A stretch of DNA of 64,000 nucleotides from an uncultured Ruminiclostridium sp. (GCA_905235805.1 CAJOMV010000016.1:1-64000); one strand, 5' to 3'. Shown: positions 9,063 through 18,570, numbered from the stretch's first letter. A program made the numbers and translations. The notes: generated by a model from the sequence alone, not told the origin.

Positions 9063-10112
9063 GTGACAGAACGTGATAACATGGACGGCGAGCTTGAACA
9101 GATCTTCCGCTTGTTTTTTGATGAGGTGCCAAGCTCATTTTGGAATATCAATACAAGCAGGGGAGACGGTGATTTCAGAGAAACGGTCATTGTTAAGACC
9201 GTGTCGGGCAATAAATATGTGATAAAGCTCGCGGATAATGATTTTACATTCCCCGATAAGATAAAAGTGTGGCAAAGAACAGTGCGGGAGTATATCGACC
9301 TCGGATATTACTGCCCTCGGATATACTGTGACAGGAACGGGAGCTTCCCGTATGCAGAGTATGGCGGGCACAGATGCGCTGTGTATGCGGAGGAATTCTC
9401 ACCGTACGCGTCAATTGAAGACAGGGACACCGATGAAGGCGAATGGGACACCGCCGCCTATGACAAATACAGACCCGATATCTGGAGAATGACCGCGAGA
9501 ATAGCGGCAAAATACCTTGACTATACGGGATATCCGTCGGGGTACTGTCTGTTTGAGACCTTCTGCCCGAGCGATAAGACCGATGAAGTGCTCGAAGAGG
9601 CGCTGAAATGGAGGGAGTACACAAGAACGCTGCCCGACGGATTTCAGGAGCAGGTACAAAGGATATGGGAGAAGTGGGCGGAAAACAGAGCGGAGCTTGA
9701 GCCGCTGTATAAAAAGCTGCCGACCTCTGTGTTCCAGGCGGATCTGAATTCCACAAATGTACTTGTTGACGGAAACGACAGGTTTGTCGGGATATACGAC
9801 TTCAATCTCTGCGGGAAAGATGTTTTTCTGAATTATCTGATGCGTGAGAACGGCGGCGCCGACTTTGAGAAAGAGAGAAATACGATATGTGAAATGCTGA
9901 GGGTCGCGAGCGGGTATTATCATTTCTCGGAGCTTGAAAAAGAAGCGGCTTTGAAGCTGTACCGCTGCCTGAAGCCTTTATGGAACGGGGAGGAGCGTCT
10001 AAGGAAGCTGAAGGGATATGATGAGATAAAGGCGTTGCTTGATAAAACGGAGCACTGCCTTACCGCGGACATAGATTTCAGAAAATATATGGAACAGAAA
10101 AGTTATCGCTAA
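9063..10112 (+). CDS. Aminoglycoside-phosphotransferase-fold protein
   Basis: 349 aa from GTG 9063, chosen because GGGGTGAT lies 5 bases upstream; ATG 9081 and GTG 9030 are alternatives. The kinase-like fold is recognised from the catalytic segment VFQADLNSTNVLVDG and the metal-binding segment GIYDFNLCG. The usual H-x-D-x4-N loop reads Q-A-D-x4-N, so the first His is Gln. An N-lobe with YVIKLADNDF follows the starting helix. The family phosphorylates small molecules such as aminoglycosides, choline or sugars; the substrate here cannot be told, and drug resistance should not be assumed. It is single, lower in GC than mnmE by eye, and its stop codon overlaps the sigma-28-type promoter of the next gene. 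Confidence 0.72.
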   Translation: MTERDNMDGELEQIFRLFFDEVPSSFWNINTSRGDGDFRETVIVKTVSGNKYVIKLADNDFTFPDKIKVWQRTVREYIDLGYYCPRIYCDRNGSFPYAEYGGHRCAVYAEEFSPYASIEDRDTDEGEWDTAAYDKYRPDIWRMTARIAAKYLDYTGYPSGYCLFETFCPSDKTDEVLEEALKWREYTRTLPDGFQEQVQRIWEKWAENRAELEPLYKKLPTSVFQADLNSTNVLVDGNDRFVGIYDFNLCGKDVFLNYLMRENGGADFEKERNTICEMLRVASGYYHFSELEKEAALKLYRCLKPLWNGEERLRKLKGYDEIKALLDKTEHCLTADIDFRKYMEQKSYR

Positions 10113-10136
10113 AGTTTTCGGGATTTCTGCCGATAT
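10110..10136 (+). promoter_or_regulatory. Sigma-28 (SigD/FliA)-type promoter
   Basis: TAAAGTTT (10110-10117), an 11-base spacer, then GCCGATAT (10129-10136). This matches the flagellar sigma-28 consensus TAAAGTTT-N11-GCCGATAA at all but the last base. It overlaps the preceding stop codon and lies about 42 bases before the start at 10178. Near-identical sequences occur at 19346 and 47971. Confidence 0.8.
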
Positions 10137-10177
10137 AATATACGGAAGGTTTTGGCTTTACGGGAAAGGAAATCACA

Positions 10178-11053
10178 ATGAATATTTCAAGGATAGGAAG
10201 CGCCGCGGCGGAGATGACCGCGCACAAGGCGAAGGAGCAGGCGCGATATCTCAACGCCGGCGGCGAAACTACGGAGATAACAAGGATATCGGCAGGAAAT
10301 GACGCGTTCTCGCAGAAGCTCGCAGACGTGTTCAAAAGGGAGAACTCCGACCTGATACAGGGCTTGAGCGAGCTGTCGGACGAGGACAGAATGGAGATAG
10401 CGATGAATTCCTATTTTCAGATGCAGGGACGTGTCTATCAGGCGATAAACCGTGAGGAAGCCGATCTGAAAACCTTCAGCTCACTGTCGGACGAGAAGGC
10501 GCGCATCAGCTCCATGCTCGAAAAGGCTCAGGCGAACGGCGGCGGTATAGATACGTCCGACGGCGTGGAGCTCACCACCGAGGACATCTCGAAGCAGCTC
10601 GATGACGTGCAGAGCCGCATGGACGTGTTCCTCGCTCCCTACGGACGCGACGGGGAGGGTGCCGCAAAGTCGAGCGCCTTCAACGAGAGCGTCAGGAAGG
10701 ATTTCGCGGCGTATGCGAGCGTTTTCGAGGGAGTCACGGGACTGCGCAGCGAAGCGCTCGACGCTACCGCCGACCTGACCCTTCACAAGACCGACCGCGA
10801 CGAGAGCAACTACGCGCAGAAGGCGCAGGCTTCCATAAATGCCCTTAAGGAGCAGTCCGAGGGCTTGTCGTCGCTGAAAAAGGATCTCCTCTCGAGCTTC
10901 GGCAAGGATCCCGAGACCGAGAGGCTAAGCGACGAGGCTATGGTCAAGCTCGCGGTGTTTGAGTTCTTCCGCGAGAAATTCTCCTACGGCGGTACGCAGG
11001 AGGAGCTTGAGGAGCAGCTGAAGAGAATGTCGCTGCTCGACGCGAGAGCGTAA
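10178..11053 (+). CDS. Unknown protein under a sigma-28-type promoter
   Basis: 291 aa; I do not recognise the family. It is charged, mostly helical, and has no signal peptide or membrane segment. The N-terminus MNISRIGSAAAEMTAHKAKE is Ser/Ala-rich and looks flexible. Two stretches look like coiled-coil helices: EEADLKTFSSLSDEKARISSMLEKAQ, and the C-terminal region ending ELEEQLKRMSLLDARA. RBS GGGAAAGGA is well placed. Its promoter implies co-expression with motility genes, and an unstructured N-terminus without signal peptide would fit a cytoplasmic motility accessory protein or a substrate of flagellar type III export; both are inference. The next gene, addB, starts 56 bases later and looks unrelated. 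Confidence 0.75.
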   Translation: MNISRIGSAAAEMTAHKAKEQARYLNAGGETTEITRISAGNDAFSQKLADVFKRENSDLIQGLSELSDEDRMEIAMNSYFQMQGRVYQAINREEADLKTFSSLSDEKARISSMLEKAQANGGGIDTSDGVELTTEDISKQLDDVQSRMDVFLAPYGRDGEGAAKSSAFNESVRKDFAAYASVFEGVTGLRSEALDATADLTLHKTDRDESNYAQKAQASINALKEQSEGLSSLKKDLLSSFGKDPETERLSDEAMVKLAVFEFFREKFSYGGTQEELEEQLKRMSLLDARA

Positions 11054-11109
11054 TAACATATCAAGAATGGACGGAAGTCCCCGGAAATTCTTTATAAAGA
11101 AGGTTTTTT

Positions 11110-14100
11110 ATGCTGAAACTTATTTGCGGAGAAGCAGGAACAGGGAAATCGGCACGGCTGTATGAAGCCGTTTCGGAGAGTGCGCAGGCACGGAGGAGGG
11201 TAATACTGTTCGTGCCGGATCAGTTCTCGTTTGAAGCGGAGAAGATGATATACAGGACGGTACCGCACGAATTCTCGCGGTACTGTCGCGTTTCCATGTT
11301 CTCGCGTGAGGCGCAGAGGATACTCCGGGAGCACGGACAGACAAAGGAATACGCCGACGATATCTCAAAGCGTATCGTGATGAAGGGCGTGCTCGACAGA
11401 GTGAAGGGCTCACTGGTGCACTACGGTATGCTCGCGGGGAAGAGCGATTTTATCGCGTTCGCGCTGAGCATGGTGAGCGAGCTGCGCGGAGCGGGACTTT
11501 CCCCCTCGGAGCTGAAAAAGAAGCTCTCCGCCGAGAACGAGCTGTCCGACGTGCTTTCCGACAAAATGAGTGATATACTCACGATATATGAAGCGTACGA
11601 CACCGAGCTGAAAATATCGTTCGACGACAGGCTCGATGATATCAGGCGCGCGTCCGAGCTGATACTTAACTGCGGCGAGGATAATTTTTTCGCGGGGTGT
11701 GATGTATATTTCGATGAGTTCGACCATTTCTCGGGCAACCAGCTTCTTTTCGTGAAGGCGCTCATCGAGAAGGCGGACAGCGTTACCGCCGCGCTTACAT
11801 ATCGCTTCCCGCAGGGGAAAGAGGACGACCCGAAGTACTCCGCTGTCCGCAAGCTTATAGGGCAGCTAAAGGAAGTAAGCGGGCTCAATGATGAGGATAT
11901 CGTGAAGCTGTACGAGTCCCACCGCCGCCCGGAGCCTCCGCGTATCATAGAAGCGCGGGATATATGGCAGGAATGCGACTGGATATGCGCGGAGATATGC
12001 TCGCTCATGGAAAGCGGGACGCGCTGCCGCGACATTGCGGTGATCACCCCGTCGTCAGCTTACGCGCCCGTGCTCGACAGTTCGATGAAGAAATACGGCA
12101 TACCCGCCTTCGCGGATATCCCCGAGTCGCTCATGTCCAAGTCCTTCGTGAAATTCGCGATATATGCGCTGCGGGCGCTGTCGTTCGGGACGAACGACCT
12201 GCTCCGCTATGTGAAGAGCGGCTTTGTGAGATACGATATCCCCGACCCGGACGGCGGCAGCCGTCCCAAGTCCGTGCTTCTGCAGAAGAGGGACATCAAC
12301 CGTCTCGAGGCTATGTGCCGCAGGTATGAGCCCCGCGAGCGCGACTGGCACAAGCCCTTCCCGGTCGGCATAGACAATACCGGAAGGCTCGAGGAGCTGC
12401 GGAAGTTAGTGATCGGACCGCTCGAGGCGCTGAAAAAGGCGCTTATGGGCGCTGACGGCGCGGAGATGACCCGCTGTCTGTGCGAGTTCCTTACCGGTAC
12501 TATGAAAATAGAAAAGACCATACGCGGCAAATGCTACCGTGCGGGCGGCGAGTTCGACAGCGAGCTGTTCGATGAGTACGACGGACTGTGGGAGGACGCT
12601 GTGACCGTGTTCGAGTCGGCGTACAAGGCTCTCGGCGGGCATACCGTAACGCTTGAGGAATACATTTCGGTGCTGACGGACGCGTTCACGGCTGTAACGG
12701 TCGCGAGACCTCCGAAATTCCTCGATTCCGTGACTGTCGGAGACACCGACAGGAGCCGCTTCGGAGACAAGGACTATGTATTCCTGTGCGGCTTCAACGA
12801 CGGTATCATGCCGCCTCCCGCGAAGGTCCCGCAGGCATTCTCCGCGGCTGAGAGCGAAGCGCTTGCGGAAATCGACATACCGCTTGCGCAGGACAGGCGT
12901 TCGCGCTATTCGGAAGAGCTTTTCACGGTCTATCGCTGCATGAATATCCCGAAAAAGCGCCTTTACATGACGTATCCGCTGCAGGGGAGCGACGGGGCGC
13001 TGTCAGATGCTGCGCCCGTGCTCCGCGCGTATTCGGTAAAGCACGGGATAACCGTGGAGGGTGCCGACAGATTTGACGCGACCCATTACTGCCGCACCGT
13101 AAGCTCGGCGCAGCAGTATCTCGCGCACATCTACCGAGACTACGGGCATTACGCGGACAAGGTATCTCTCAAGAGCCTTCCCGAGCTGACGGAACGCTTC
13201 AAGGCGATGCTCGCTTCTGCCGCGGGTGAGGATACCTGCCGCGACAGGCAGCGCATTCCCGCCGATATCGCTGTACTGTTGATGTCAAGGCGCGACTTCT
13301 CCCCGACCGCGATAGAGCAGCTCGTAAAGTGCAAGTTCTCGTATTTCTGTAAATACGGTCTCGATCTCCGCGAGGAAATGTCTCGTGAGACGAGCGCAGC
13401 CCTCACGGGAAATGTGGTGCACTACTGTCTCGAGCAGCTTCTGAAGGACCCCGGGTTCCACAGCATGTCCGAGGCGCAGATACTTTCAGCGGCAAACGCA
13501 TATATCGTGAAGTACGAATGCGAAACGTTCTTCAGCGATTTCGGCGGCTCGAACCGTTTCTCATATCTTCTGAAAAATCTCGCGAAGTATGTGGTGAACG
13601 CCGCGCTCAGCATACAGCTTGAAATGAGTAACAGCGGCTTCCGCCCCATCGAATTCGAGCGTGAGCTCGAGGTCAGGCTCGGCAGCGTGACAGTCCGCGG
13701 ACGCTGCGACCGTATAGACGGGCTGAACGACGATCCCACCGGCAAAGCGTATGTGCGTGTAGTTGACTATAAGCACAAAAAGAAGCAGGAATTCAGTCTG
13801 AATAACGTATTCAACGGATACAATCTCCAGATGCTTCTCTACCTGTATGGTATCTGCTCCGACCCGAAGCTGCTCAGTCCGCAGGCGCAGAGCTTTTTCA
13901 GGAATGGTGCCGCAAAGCTCGACCCTTCCTCGGTATCGTATTTCAAATATGCGGAACTGCCGTACACCGAGGCGAAAAACACTGCGGAGGACAAGGCAAA
14001 CAAGGAAAAGACCAGCATACGCGAATATTATAGGAAAAACGCCCCGCAGGGACTTGTCGTTCAGAGCTCGCCGGAGGTAGCGACAATGGATAAGCTCAAC

Positions 14101-14358
14101 GATGCCCTCACAAAGCAATTCTATACGAAGCCCCCGGATAAAACGCCTTTGCCCGGAGCGAATGAGCACCGTTTTTTCAGAGGCTTTATAGAATCCGTGG
14201 TAGTGCCGGATAACGAGTTTGCTGCTGTCCGCAGCTATTGCGCGTCGCTCCTCGATACAAAGGTGAAGGAGATCTACGCCGGCATGTCCGGTGCCTGCCC
14301 CTCCGACAGCGACGCCTGCAAATTCTGCTCCTATAAGCTCTTCTGCGGTCATTCCTGA
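11110..14358 (+). CDS. addB: ATP-dependent helicase/nuclease subunit AddB
   Basis: 1082 aa, a little shorter than the usual 1150. Walker A GEAGTGKS lies near residues 8-15. The C-terminal RecB-type nuclease domain has GRCDRIDG, VVDYKHKKKQEF and GYNLQMLLYL. The four iron-sulfur Cys are visible: one in VKCKFSYF and a C-terminal C-x2-C-x5-C (CKFCSYKLFC). With AddA it forms the AddAB exonuclease that resects double-strand breaks and recognises Chi. addA, normally directly downstream, is absent here: a terminator and an opposite-strand kinase follow. The upstream gene has a different promoter, so addB may be partly monocistronic. Confidence 0.93.
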   Translation: MLKLICGEAGTGKSARLYEAVSESAQARRRVILFVPDQFSFEAEKMIYRTVPHEFSRYCRVSMFSREAQRILREHGQTKEYADDISKRIVMKGVLDRVKGSLVHYGMLAGKSDFIAFALSMVSELRGAGLSPSELKKKLSAENELSDVLSDKMSDILTIYEAYDTELKISFDDRLDDIRRASELILNCGEDNFFAGCDVYFDEFDHFSGNQLLFVKALIEKADSVTAALTYRFPQGKEDDPKYSAVRKLIGQLKEVSGLNDEDIVKLYESHRRPEPPRIIEARDIWQECDWICAEICSLMESGTRCRDIAVITPSSAYAPVLDSSMKKYGIPAFADIPESLMSKSFVKFAIYALRALSFGTNDLLRYVKSGFVRYDIPDPDGGSRPKSVLLQKRDINRLEAMCRRYEPRERDWHKPFPVGIDNTGRLEELRKLVIGPLEALKKALMGADGAEMTRCLCEFLTGTMKIEKTIRGKCYRAGGEFDSELFDEYDGLWEDAVTVFESAYKALGGHTVTLEEYISVLTDAFTAVTVARPPKFLDSVTVGDTDRSRFGDKDYVFLCGFNDGIMPPPAKVPQAFSAAESEALAEIDIPLAQDRRSRYSEELFTVYRCMNIPKKRLYMTYPLQGSDGALSDAAPVLRAYSVKHGITVEGADRFDATHYCRTVSSAQQYLAHIYRDYGHYADKVSLKSLPELTERFKAMLASAAGEDTCRDRQRIPADIAVLLMSRRDFSPTAIEQLVKCKFSYFCKYGLDLREEMSRETSAALTGNVVHYCLEQLLKDPGFHSMSEAQILSAANAYIVKYECETFFSDFGGSNRFSYLLKNLAKYVVNAALSIQLEMSNSGFRPIEFERELEVRLGSVTVRGRCDRIDGLNDDPTGKAYVRVVDYKHKKKQEFSLNNVFNGYNLQMLLYLYGICSDPKLLSPQAQSFFRNGAAKLDPSSVSYFKYAELPYTEAKNTAEDKANKEKTSIREYYRKNAPQGLVVQSSPEVATMDKLNDALTKQFYTKPPDKTPLPGANEHRFFRGFIESVVVPDNEFAAVRSYCASLLDTKVKEIYAGMSGACPSDSDACKFCSYKLFCGHS

Positions 14359-14694
14359 CATGGTCGCCGGCGCTGACGCGCTTTGGCCGCTTGTTTTTCG
14401 CTTATACGCGCGCGTCCATACGCGCTTTTGGGGAGCCGAAAAAGACTTTTAATTGCTGCGCCTGCAACGGGGAGAGGTGGTACTCCTTTTGAAAGGTAAG
14501 ACAGTAAAAAGCCTGTCATTTCGCACTTGAGATGGCAGGCTTTTTGTATCGGCTCAACGTTCGATATCCTTGAGACCTTGTTCCCGAATTCAAAGCTCGA
14601 CAAGGTGTCCTCCGAATATTAGCAGGCTGTCTCTGCCGGCATACATATCCATACATAAAAGCAAAAGAAAAGCTCCCGCTAGGGGGAGCTTTTT
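14359..14694. other. 336-base intergenic region with repeat remnant and two terminators
   Basis: Bases 14431-14456 (GGGAGCCGAAAAAGACTTTTAATTGC) repeat the junction seen at 8983-9006 and are a remnant of the repeat A family; GC-rich hairpin-forming sequence precedes them. Two terminators are listed separately. I see no gene in 14546-14667. Confidence 0.6.
14506..14545. terminator. Bidirectional terminator after addB
   Basis: AAAAAGCCTGTCAT, a 12-base loop, then ATGGCAGGCTTTTT (one G-U type mismatch). A-run and T-run on either side allow function in both directions. It is about 150 bases beyond the addB stop. Confidence 0.7.
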
Positions 14695-14697
14695 TTA
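14668..14697 (-). terminator. Terminator of the iorA-iorB-histidine kinase operon
   Basis: AAAAGCTCCC/GGGAGCTTTT with a 6-base loop, directly at the stop codon of the kinase gene. On the minus strand the stem is followed by TTTTCTTTTGC. Confidence 0.75.
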
Positions 14698-16104
14698 TTG
14701 ACTTTTCACAACAAGCGGCAGCGTGATGCTTACCGTGGTACCCTCGCCGAGCTTGCTGCTCACATCGAGAGCGCCTCCGTGTATGCGGACTATCTCGTCC
14801 GCCACGGCAAGCCCGATCCCGGAACCGCGGACGGTATTGTTCGCCTTGTAGAATTTTTCCTTGATGCGCGGCAGGTCGTCCTCCGCGATACCTACGCCGT
14901 CGTCCCTGAACGATATGCGAATGCTGTCGCCGCTGACGGCGGTGGTGACGGTGGTATGCCCGCCCTTGCGTCCGTACTTGACGGAGTTGTCGATGATGTT
15001 GATGAACACCTGACGCAGGCGGTTCTTGTCGCCGTAGACTATCGCGAGCTCGTCGCTCTCCTCTATCGTGAGGGTGATGCCCTCGGCGCGTGCGCGCTCC
15101 TCATACACGAGCACGGCATCGGAAACCTCGGCGATGACATCGAGATTTGCGCGCTGGAGGGAGAAATGTCCGTTCTGTATGCGGGAGAAATCGAGGAGCT
15201 CCTCCACCATTTCCGAAAGGCGCTCCGTCTCCTTGTTGATGATCTTCATGCCCTTTTTGCGGGTCTCGGGATCGTCTATCTCGTCTATCGTTTCGCTCCA
15301 GCCCTTTATCGCGGTGAGCGGTGTGCGCAGCTCATGCGATACGGAGGAGATGAACTCGTTCTTGATGTTCTCCGATGTTTCGAGCTCGTCCGCCATATAG
15401 TTGAAGATATCGCAGAGCTCGCCTATCTCGTCCGACTGCTCGTTGCGTATGCGCACCGAGAAATCCCCTGCCGCGAGCTTGCGGGCAGTGGTACCGACGC
15501 GCCGGATCGGTTGGACGATGCTTCGTATGAAGGTTATGCCGAGCACGAGCAGGAGCAGCAGTATCACCGCGCTAACCGCGAGTATCTCCAGCGAGAGTCG
15601 TATGATGCGGGCGTCTGTCTTGTCGAGGGAGGTCACTATGCGTATGCCTATGCCAGTGGCGGCGTGTATGACTGTGAACGCCATGAACTTCTCTCCGCTC
15701 GGCAGATCGCCGACGTAGCTTCCCGTCAGGTCGTTCGCGAGCCGTGCCGCGAGATAGTCGGGCATATCGTAGCTCTCGGCGGGAGTGAAGCCGCTGCTGG
15801 AGAGGTAAACTCTGCCGTCGCGGTTTATCGCCATGAGCTCGGCGTAGTTTTTCTTCTCAAACTGCTCGACAGAGTTGATTATCTCGTCGGAATAGTCGCT
15901 GCCAGACTGCTCGTAGAAGCGGTCAACCACGCCCGCGATTATGTTCGCCTGCGTTTCGATGTACTGCCGCACCGCGTTGTAGTAGTAGCTGCGGACGATG
16001 AAGTAGCAGGCGACATCTATTATCACCAGCAGCACCGCCACGATACTGAAGCTGTTCAGGAACCATCGGACGGCGATACTGCTTCTGCCGCGAGTTTTTT
16101 TCAC
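14695..16104 (-). CDS. Sensor histidine kinase, orphan
   Basis: 469 aa. Transmembrane 1 about 17-38, extracellular sensor region about 39-168, transmembrane 2 about 172-194, HAMP about 195-247, HisKA with phosphoacceptor His257 in SSVSHELRTPL, and an ATPase domain with N-box NIIDNSVKYG, G1 DDGVGI and G2 GSGIGLAV. All catalytic boxes are intact. No response regulator gene lies on either side; the gene begins one base after the iorB stop and ends at a terminator, so it is the third gene of the iorA-iorB transcript. It probably signals to a regulator encoded elsewhere. The sensor region is not a domain I can name. Confidence 0.88.
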   Translation of the reverse strand: MKKTRGRSSIAVRWFLNSFSIVAVLLVIIDVACYFIVRSYYYNAVRQYIETQANIIAGVVDRFYEQSGSDYSDEIINSVEQFEKKNYAELMAINRDGRVYLSSSGFTPAESYDMPDYLAARLANDLTGSYVGDLPSGEKFMAFTVIHAATGIGIRIVTSLDKTDARIIRLSLEILAVSAVILLLLLVLGITFIRSIVQPIRRVGTTARKLAAGDFSVRIRNEQSDEIGELCDIFNYMADELETSENIKNEFISSVSHELRTPLTAIKGWSETIDEIDDPETRKKGMKIINKETERLSEMVEELLDFSRIQNGHFSLQRANLDVIAEVSDAVLVYEERARAEGITLTIEESDELAIVYGDKNRLRQVFINIIDNSVKYGRKGGHTTVTTAVSGDSIRISFRDDGVGIAEDDLPRIKEKFYKANNTVRGSGIGLAVADEIVRIHGGALDVSSKLGEGTTVSITLPLVVKSQ

Positions 16105-16105
16105 C

Positions 16106-16684
16106 TCATTGAGCCTCTCTGCCGAGTGCGAATGCCTTCTTGTTGATATCTACCGCCTTTTTGGGTACGCAGGCGTCGAGGGCGTTCTGCCATGCCTCCT
16201 CCGGGAATCCCGCGGTCTTGGACACAAGTCCCATGAGCACCACGTTCACGGCACGGGAGCTGCCCGCCTGCTCGGCGAGAGCGAGAGCGTCTATCGCGGT
16301 GATATCCACGCCCTTTGCGCGCATCTTCTCCGTAAGGTTCTGCGGATACTCCTGCACGCCCATGATAACGGGCATGGGGTTCACCTGCTGGGAGTTGGTG
16401 ATTATCTTGCCGCCCTTTTTGAGATAGGGGAGCCACCTCGCCGCCTCCAGCTCCTCGAAGGAAATTATCACATCAGCCTCGCCCTTTTCGATGACGGGGG
16501 AGAATATCTTGTCACCGTACTTGATGTAGGTCACTACGGAGCCGCCGCGCTGCGACATTCCGTGCACCTCGCTCACCTTTACGTCATAGCCCGCGGAGAG
16601 CAGTACATTTCCGAGTATGCGGCTCGCGAGAAGTGTTCCCTGTCCGCCTACTCCGACCAGCATTATTGATTTAGTCTCAGCCAT
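16106..16684 (-). CDS. iorB: Indolepyruvate ferredoxin oxidoreductase, beta subunit
   Basis: 192 aa, a normal length. The N-terminal VGVGGQGTLLASRILG is the family's gamma-domain signature, followed by SEVHGMSQRGGSV, typical of 2-oxoacid ferredoxin oxidoreductases. With IorA it oxidatively decarboxylates aryl pyruvates (indolepyruvate, phenylpyruvate, hydroxyphenylpyruvate) to aryl-acetyl-CoA, passing electrons to ferredoxin. It follows iorA by 18 bases. Confidence 0.93.
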   Translation of the reverse strand: MAETKSIMLVGVGGQGTLLASRILGNVLLSAGYDVKVSEVHGMSQRGGSVVTYIKYGDKIFSPVIEKGEADVIISFEELEAARWLPYLKKGGKIITNSQQVNPMPVIMGVQEYPQNLTEKMRAKGVDITAIDALALAEQAGSSRAVNVVLMGLVSKTAGFPEEAWQNALDACVPKKAVDINKKAFALGREAQ

Positions 16685-16702
16685 TTTCTTTACTCTCCTT
16701 TC

Positions 16703-18433
16703 TTATTCCTTTATCGCGTCGAAGCGGCACATCTGCTCACACAGACCGCAGCCCACGCAAAGGGTATTGTCGATAGCAGCCTTGCCGGCCTTCATCGAGA
16801 TAGCGGGGCAGCCTATCTTCATGCACGCCTTGCAGCTCCTGCACTTGTCGGTGTCCACGCTGAACGGGGGCTTGTGCTTGACTGTCTTGAGGAGAGCGCA
16901 GGGTCTGCGGCATATCACCACAGCAGGCTCGTCCGCCGCCAGCGCTGCCTTTATGACCCGCTCGGTCTCCGCGAGGTCGCCGGGGTCAACGACGGTCACG
17001 TTGTCGATGCCCACAGCCTTGCACAGCGCCTCGAGGTCGACCGCAGCCGCCGGGTCGCCGTATATGTTCTTGCCGTTGGCGGGGTTGTTCTGGTGACCGG
17101 TCATGCCGGTGATGCTGTTGTCGAGGATAAGCACGGTGGAATTCGTGCGGTTGTACGCGATGTTGATGAGCCCGGTGATACCGGAGTGGATAAAGGTCGA
17201 GTCGCCTATGACCGCGACAGCCTTGCCCTCGTATTCACCCTTCATTGCCTTGTTGAAGCCGTGCAGCCCGCTCACCGAGGCACCCATACAGACGGTGGTG
17301 TCCATAGCGCCGAGAGGTGCTGCGGAGCCGAGGGTATAGCAGCCGATATCGCCGCTCACGAACACTCCGAGCTTCTTGAGAGTATAGAACACCCCTCTGT
17401 GCGGGCAGCCCGCGCACATTACCGGAGGACGTACCGGGATAGTGTCCTCGAGCTCGACATATTCGTTCTTCTCGCCGAGTATCTTTTCGCGTATGTAGGT
17501 CTGGGAGTATTCGCCGACAAAGGTGAACAGCTCCTTGCCTATCGGGTCGAGCCCTATCTTGCGGCAGTGGGTCTCGATAACGTCGTCGAGCTCCTCGACC
17601 ACATAGAGCTTCTTCACCTTCGCCGCGAAGTCCTTTATGAGCTTCACGGGAAGCGGGTTCACCATACCGAGCTTTAAGTAGCTCGCCTTCTCGCCGAGAG
17701 CCTCGCGCGCGTACTGATAGGCGGCACCGTTGGCGATTATGCCTATCTCATCGCTGAACATCTCCACGCGGTTGAGGGGCGAGGTCTCCGCGTACTCACG
17801 GAGCTTCTTCGTGCGCTCCTCGACTATGGGGTGCTTGACCTTCGCATTGGCGGGGACCATTATATTCTTGTTCGGCTGCTTTGTATACTCATATCTGACG
17901 GTCTTTCTCTCCTCCGCCTCAACGACGCTCTGGGAGTGTGCCACACGGGTCGAGAGCCGCAGGATAACGGGGGTATCGAACTGCTCCGATATCTCGTAGG
18001 CTATCTTGGTGAACTCCTTGCACTCGCCGGAATCCGACGGCTCGAGCATAGGCACCTTCGCGCCGACAGCGTGATTTCGGGAATCCTGCTCATTCTGGGA
18101 GGAGTGCATTCCCTGGTCGTCGGCAACAGCGAGGACGAAGCCTCCGTTCACGCCGATGTAGGACGCGGTATAGAGCGGGTCGGCAGCCACATTGAGCCCG
18201 ACGTGCTTCATGGCGCAGAAGGAGCGTCTCCCCGCGAAGCTTGCTCCGATAGCCGCTTCACAGGCGACCTTCTCGTTGGGTGCCCATTCGGTGTACATTT
18301 CATCTTTGTCGTAAGTGGACGCAAATTCGGTGATCTCGGTGCTGGGGGTACCGGGGTAGCTTGAAACGAACTCAACGCCCGCCTCGTACAGACCTCTTGC
18401 CACAGCCTGATTTCCAAGCATCAAGCTTGCCAT
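16703..18433 (-). CDS. iorA: Indolepyruvate ferredoxin oxidoreductase, alpha subunit
   Basis: 576 aa from ATG 18433 (GAAAGGAT upstream; the track start at 18442 is a TTG). The N-terminal pyrimidine-binding domain starts MLGNQAVARGLYEAG; the TPP-binding domain contains MCAGCPHRG and GDIGCYTLG. The C-terminus carries two 4Fe-4S motifs, CRSCKACMKIGCP and CVGCGLCEQMC. It is the catalytic TPP subunit for aryl pyruvate oxidation in amino-acid fermentation or, in reverse, synthesis. A PaaK-type ligase that can make the same aryl-CoA products lies 8 kb away in another operon. Confidence 0.94.
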   Translation of the reverse strand: MASLMLGNQAVARGLYEAGVEFVSSYPGTPSTEITEFASTYDKDEMYTEWAPNEKVACEAAIGASFAGRRSFCAMKHVGLNVAADPLYTASYIGVNGGFVLAVADDQGMHSSQNEQDSRNHAVGAKVPMLEPSDSGECKEFTKIAYEISEQFDTPVILRLSTRVAHSQSVVEAEERKTVRYEYTKQPNKNIMVPANAKVKHPIVEERTKKLREYAETSPLNRVEMFSDEIGIIANGAAYQYAREALGEKASYLKLGMVNPLPVKLIKDFAAKVKKLYVVEELDDVIETHCRKIGLDPIGKELFTFVGEYSQTYIREKILGEKNEYVELEDTIPVRPPVMCAGCPHRGVFYTLKKLGVFVSGDIGCYTLGSAAPLGAMDTTVCMGASVSGLHGFNKAMKGEYEGKAVAVIGDSTFIHSGITGLINIAYNRTNSTVLILDNSITGMTGHQNNPANGKNIYGDPAAAVDLEALCKAVGIDNVTVVDPGDLAETERVIKAALAADEPAVVICRRPCALLKTVKHKPPFSVDTDKCRSCKACMKIGCPAISMKAGKAAIDNTLCVGCGLCEQMCRFDAIKE

Positions 18434-18468
18434 TGTGATCAATCCTTTCGTATAACAATATTTAAATA

Positions 18469-18497
18469 ATTATAGCACATTTCATCGGATTTTGCAA
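18469..18497 (-). promoter_or_regulatory. Sigma-A promoter of the ior operon
   Basis: On the minus strand TTGCAA (18497-18492), 17-base spacer, TATAAT (18474-18469), about 35 bases before the iorA start codon. Confidence 0.75.
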
Positions 18498-18570
18498 CAA
18501 AAAATTATTTGAAACGCAGGAAATGTTTATCGAAAATAAAATGCAATTGTTTGTAATTCGTCAAAACCGC

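Noticed and set aside
9063-10112. Antibiotic-resistance aminoglycoside phosphotransferase
   Set aside because: Only the general fold is visible; the catalytic loop is atypical and no resistance-gene or mobile context exists.
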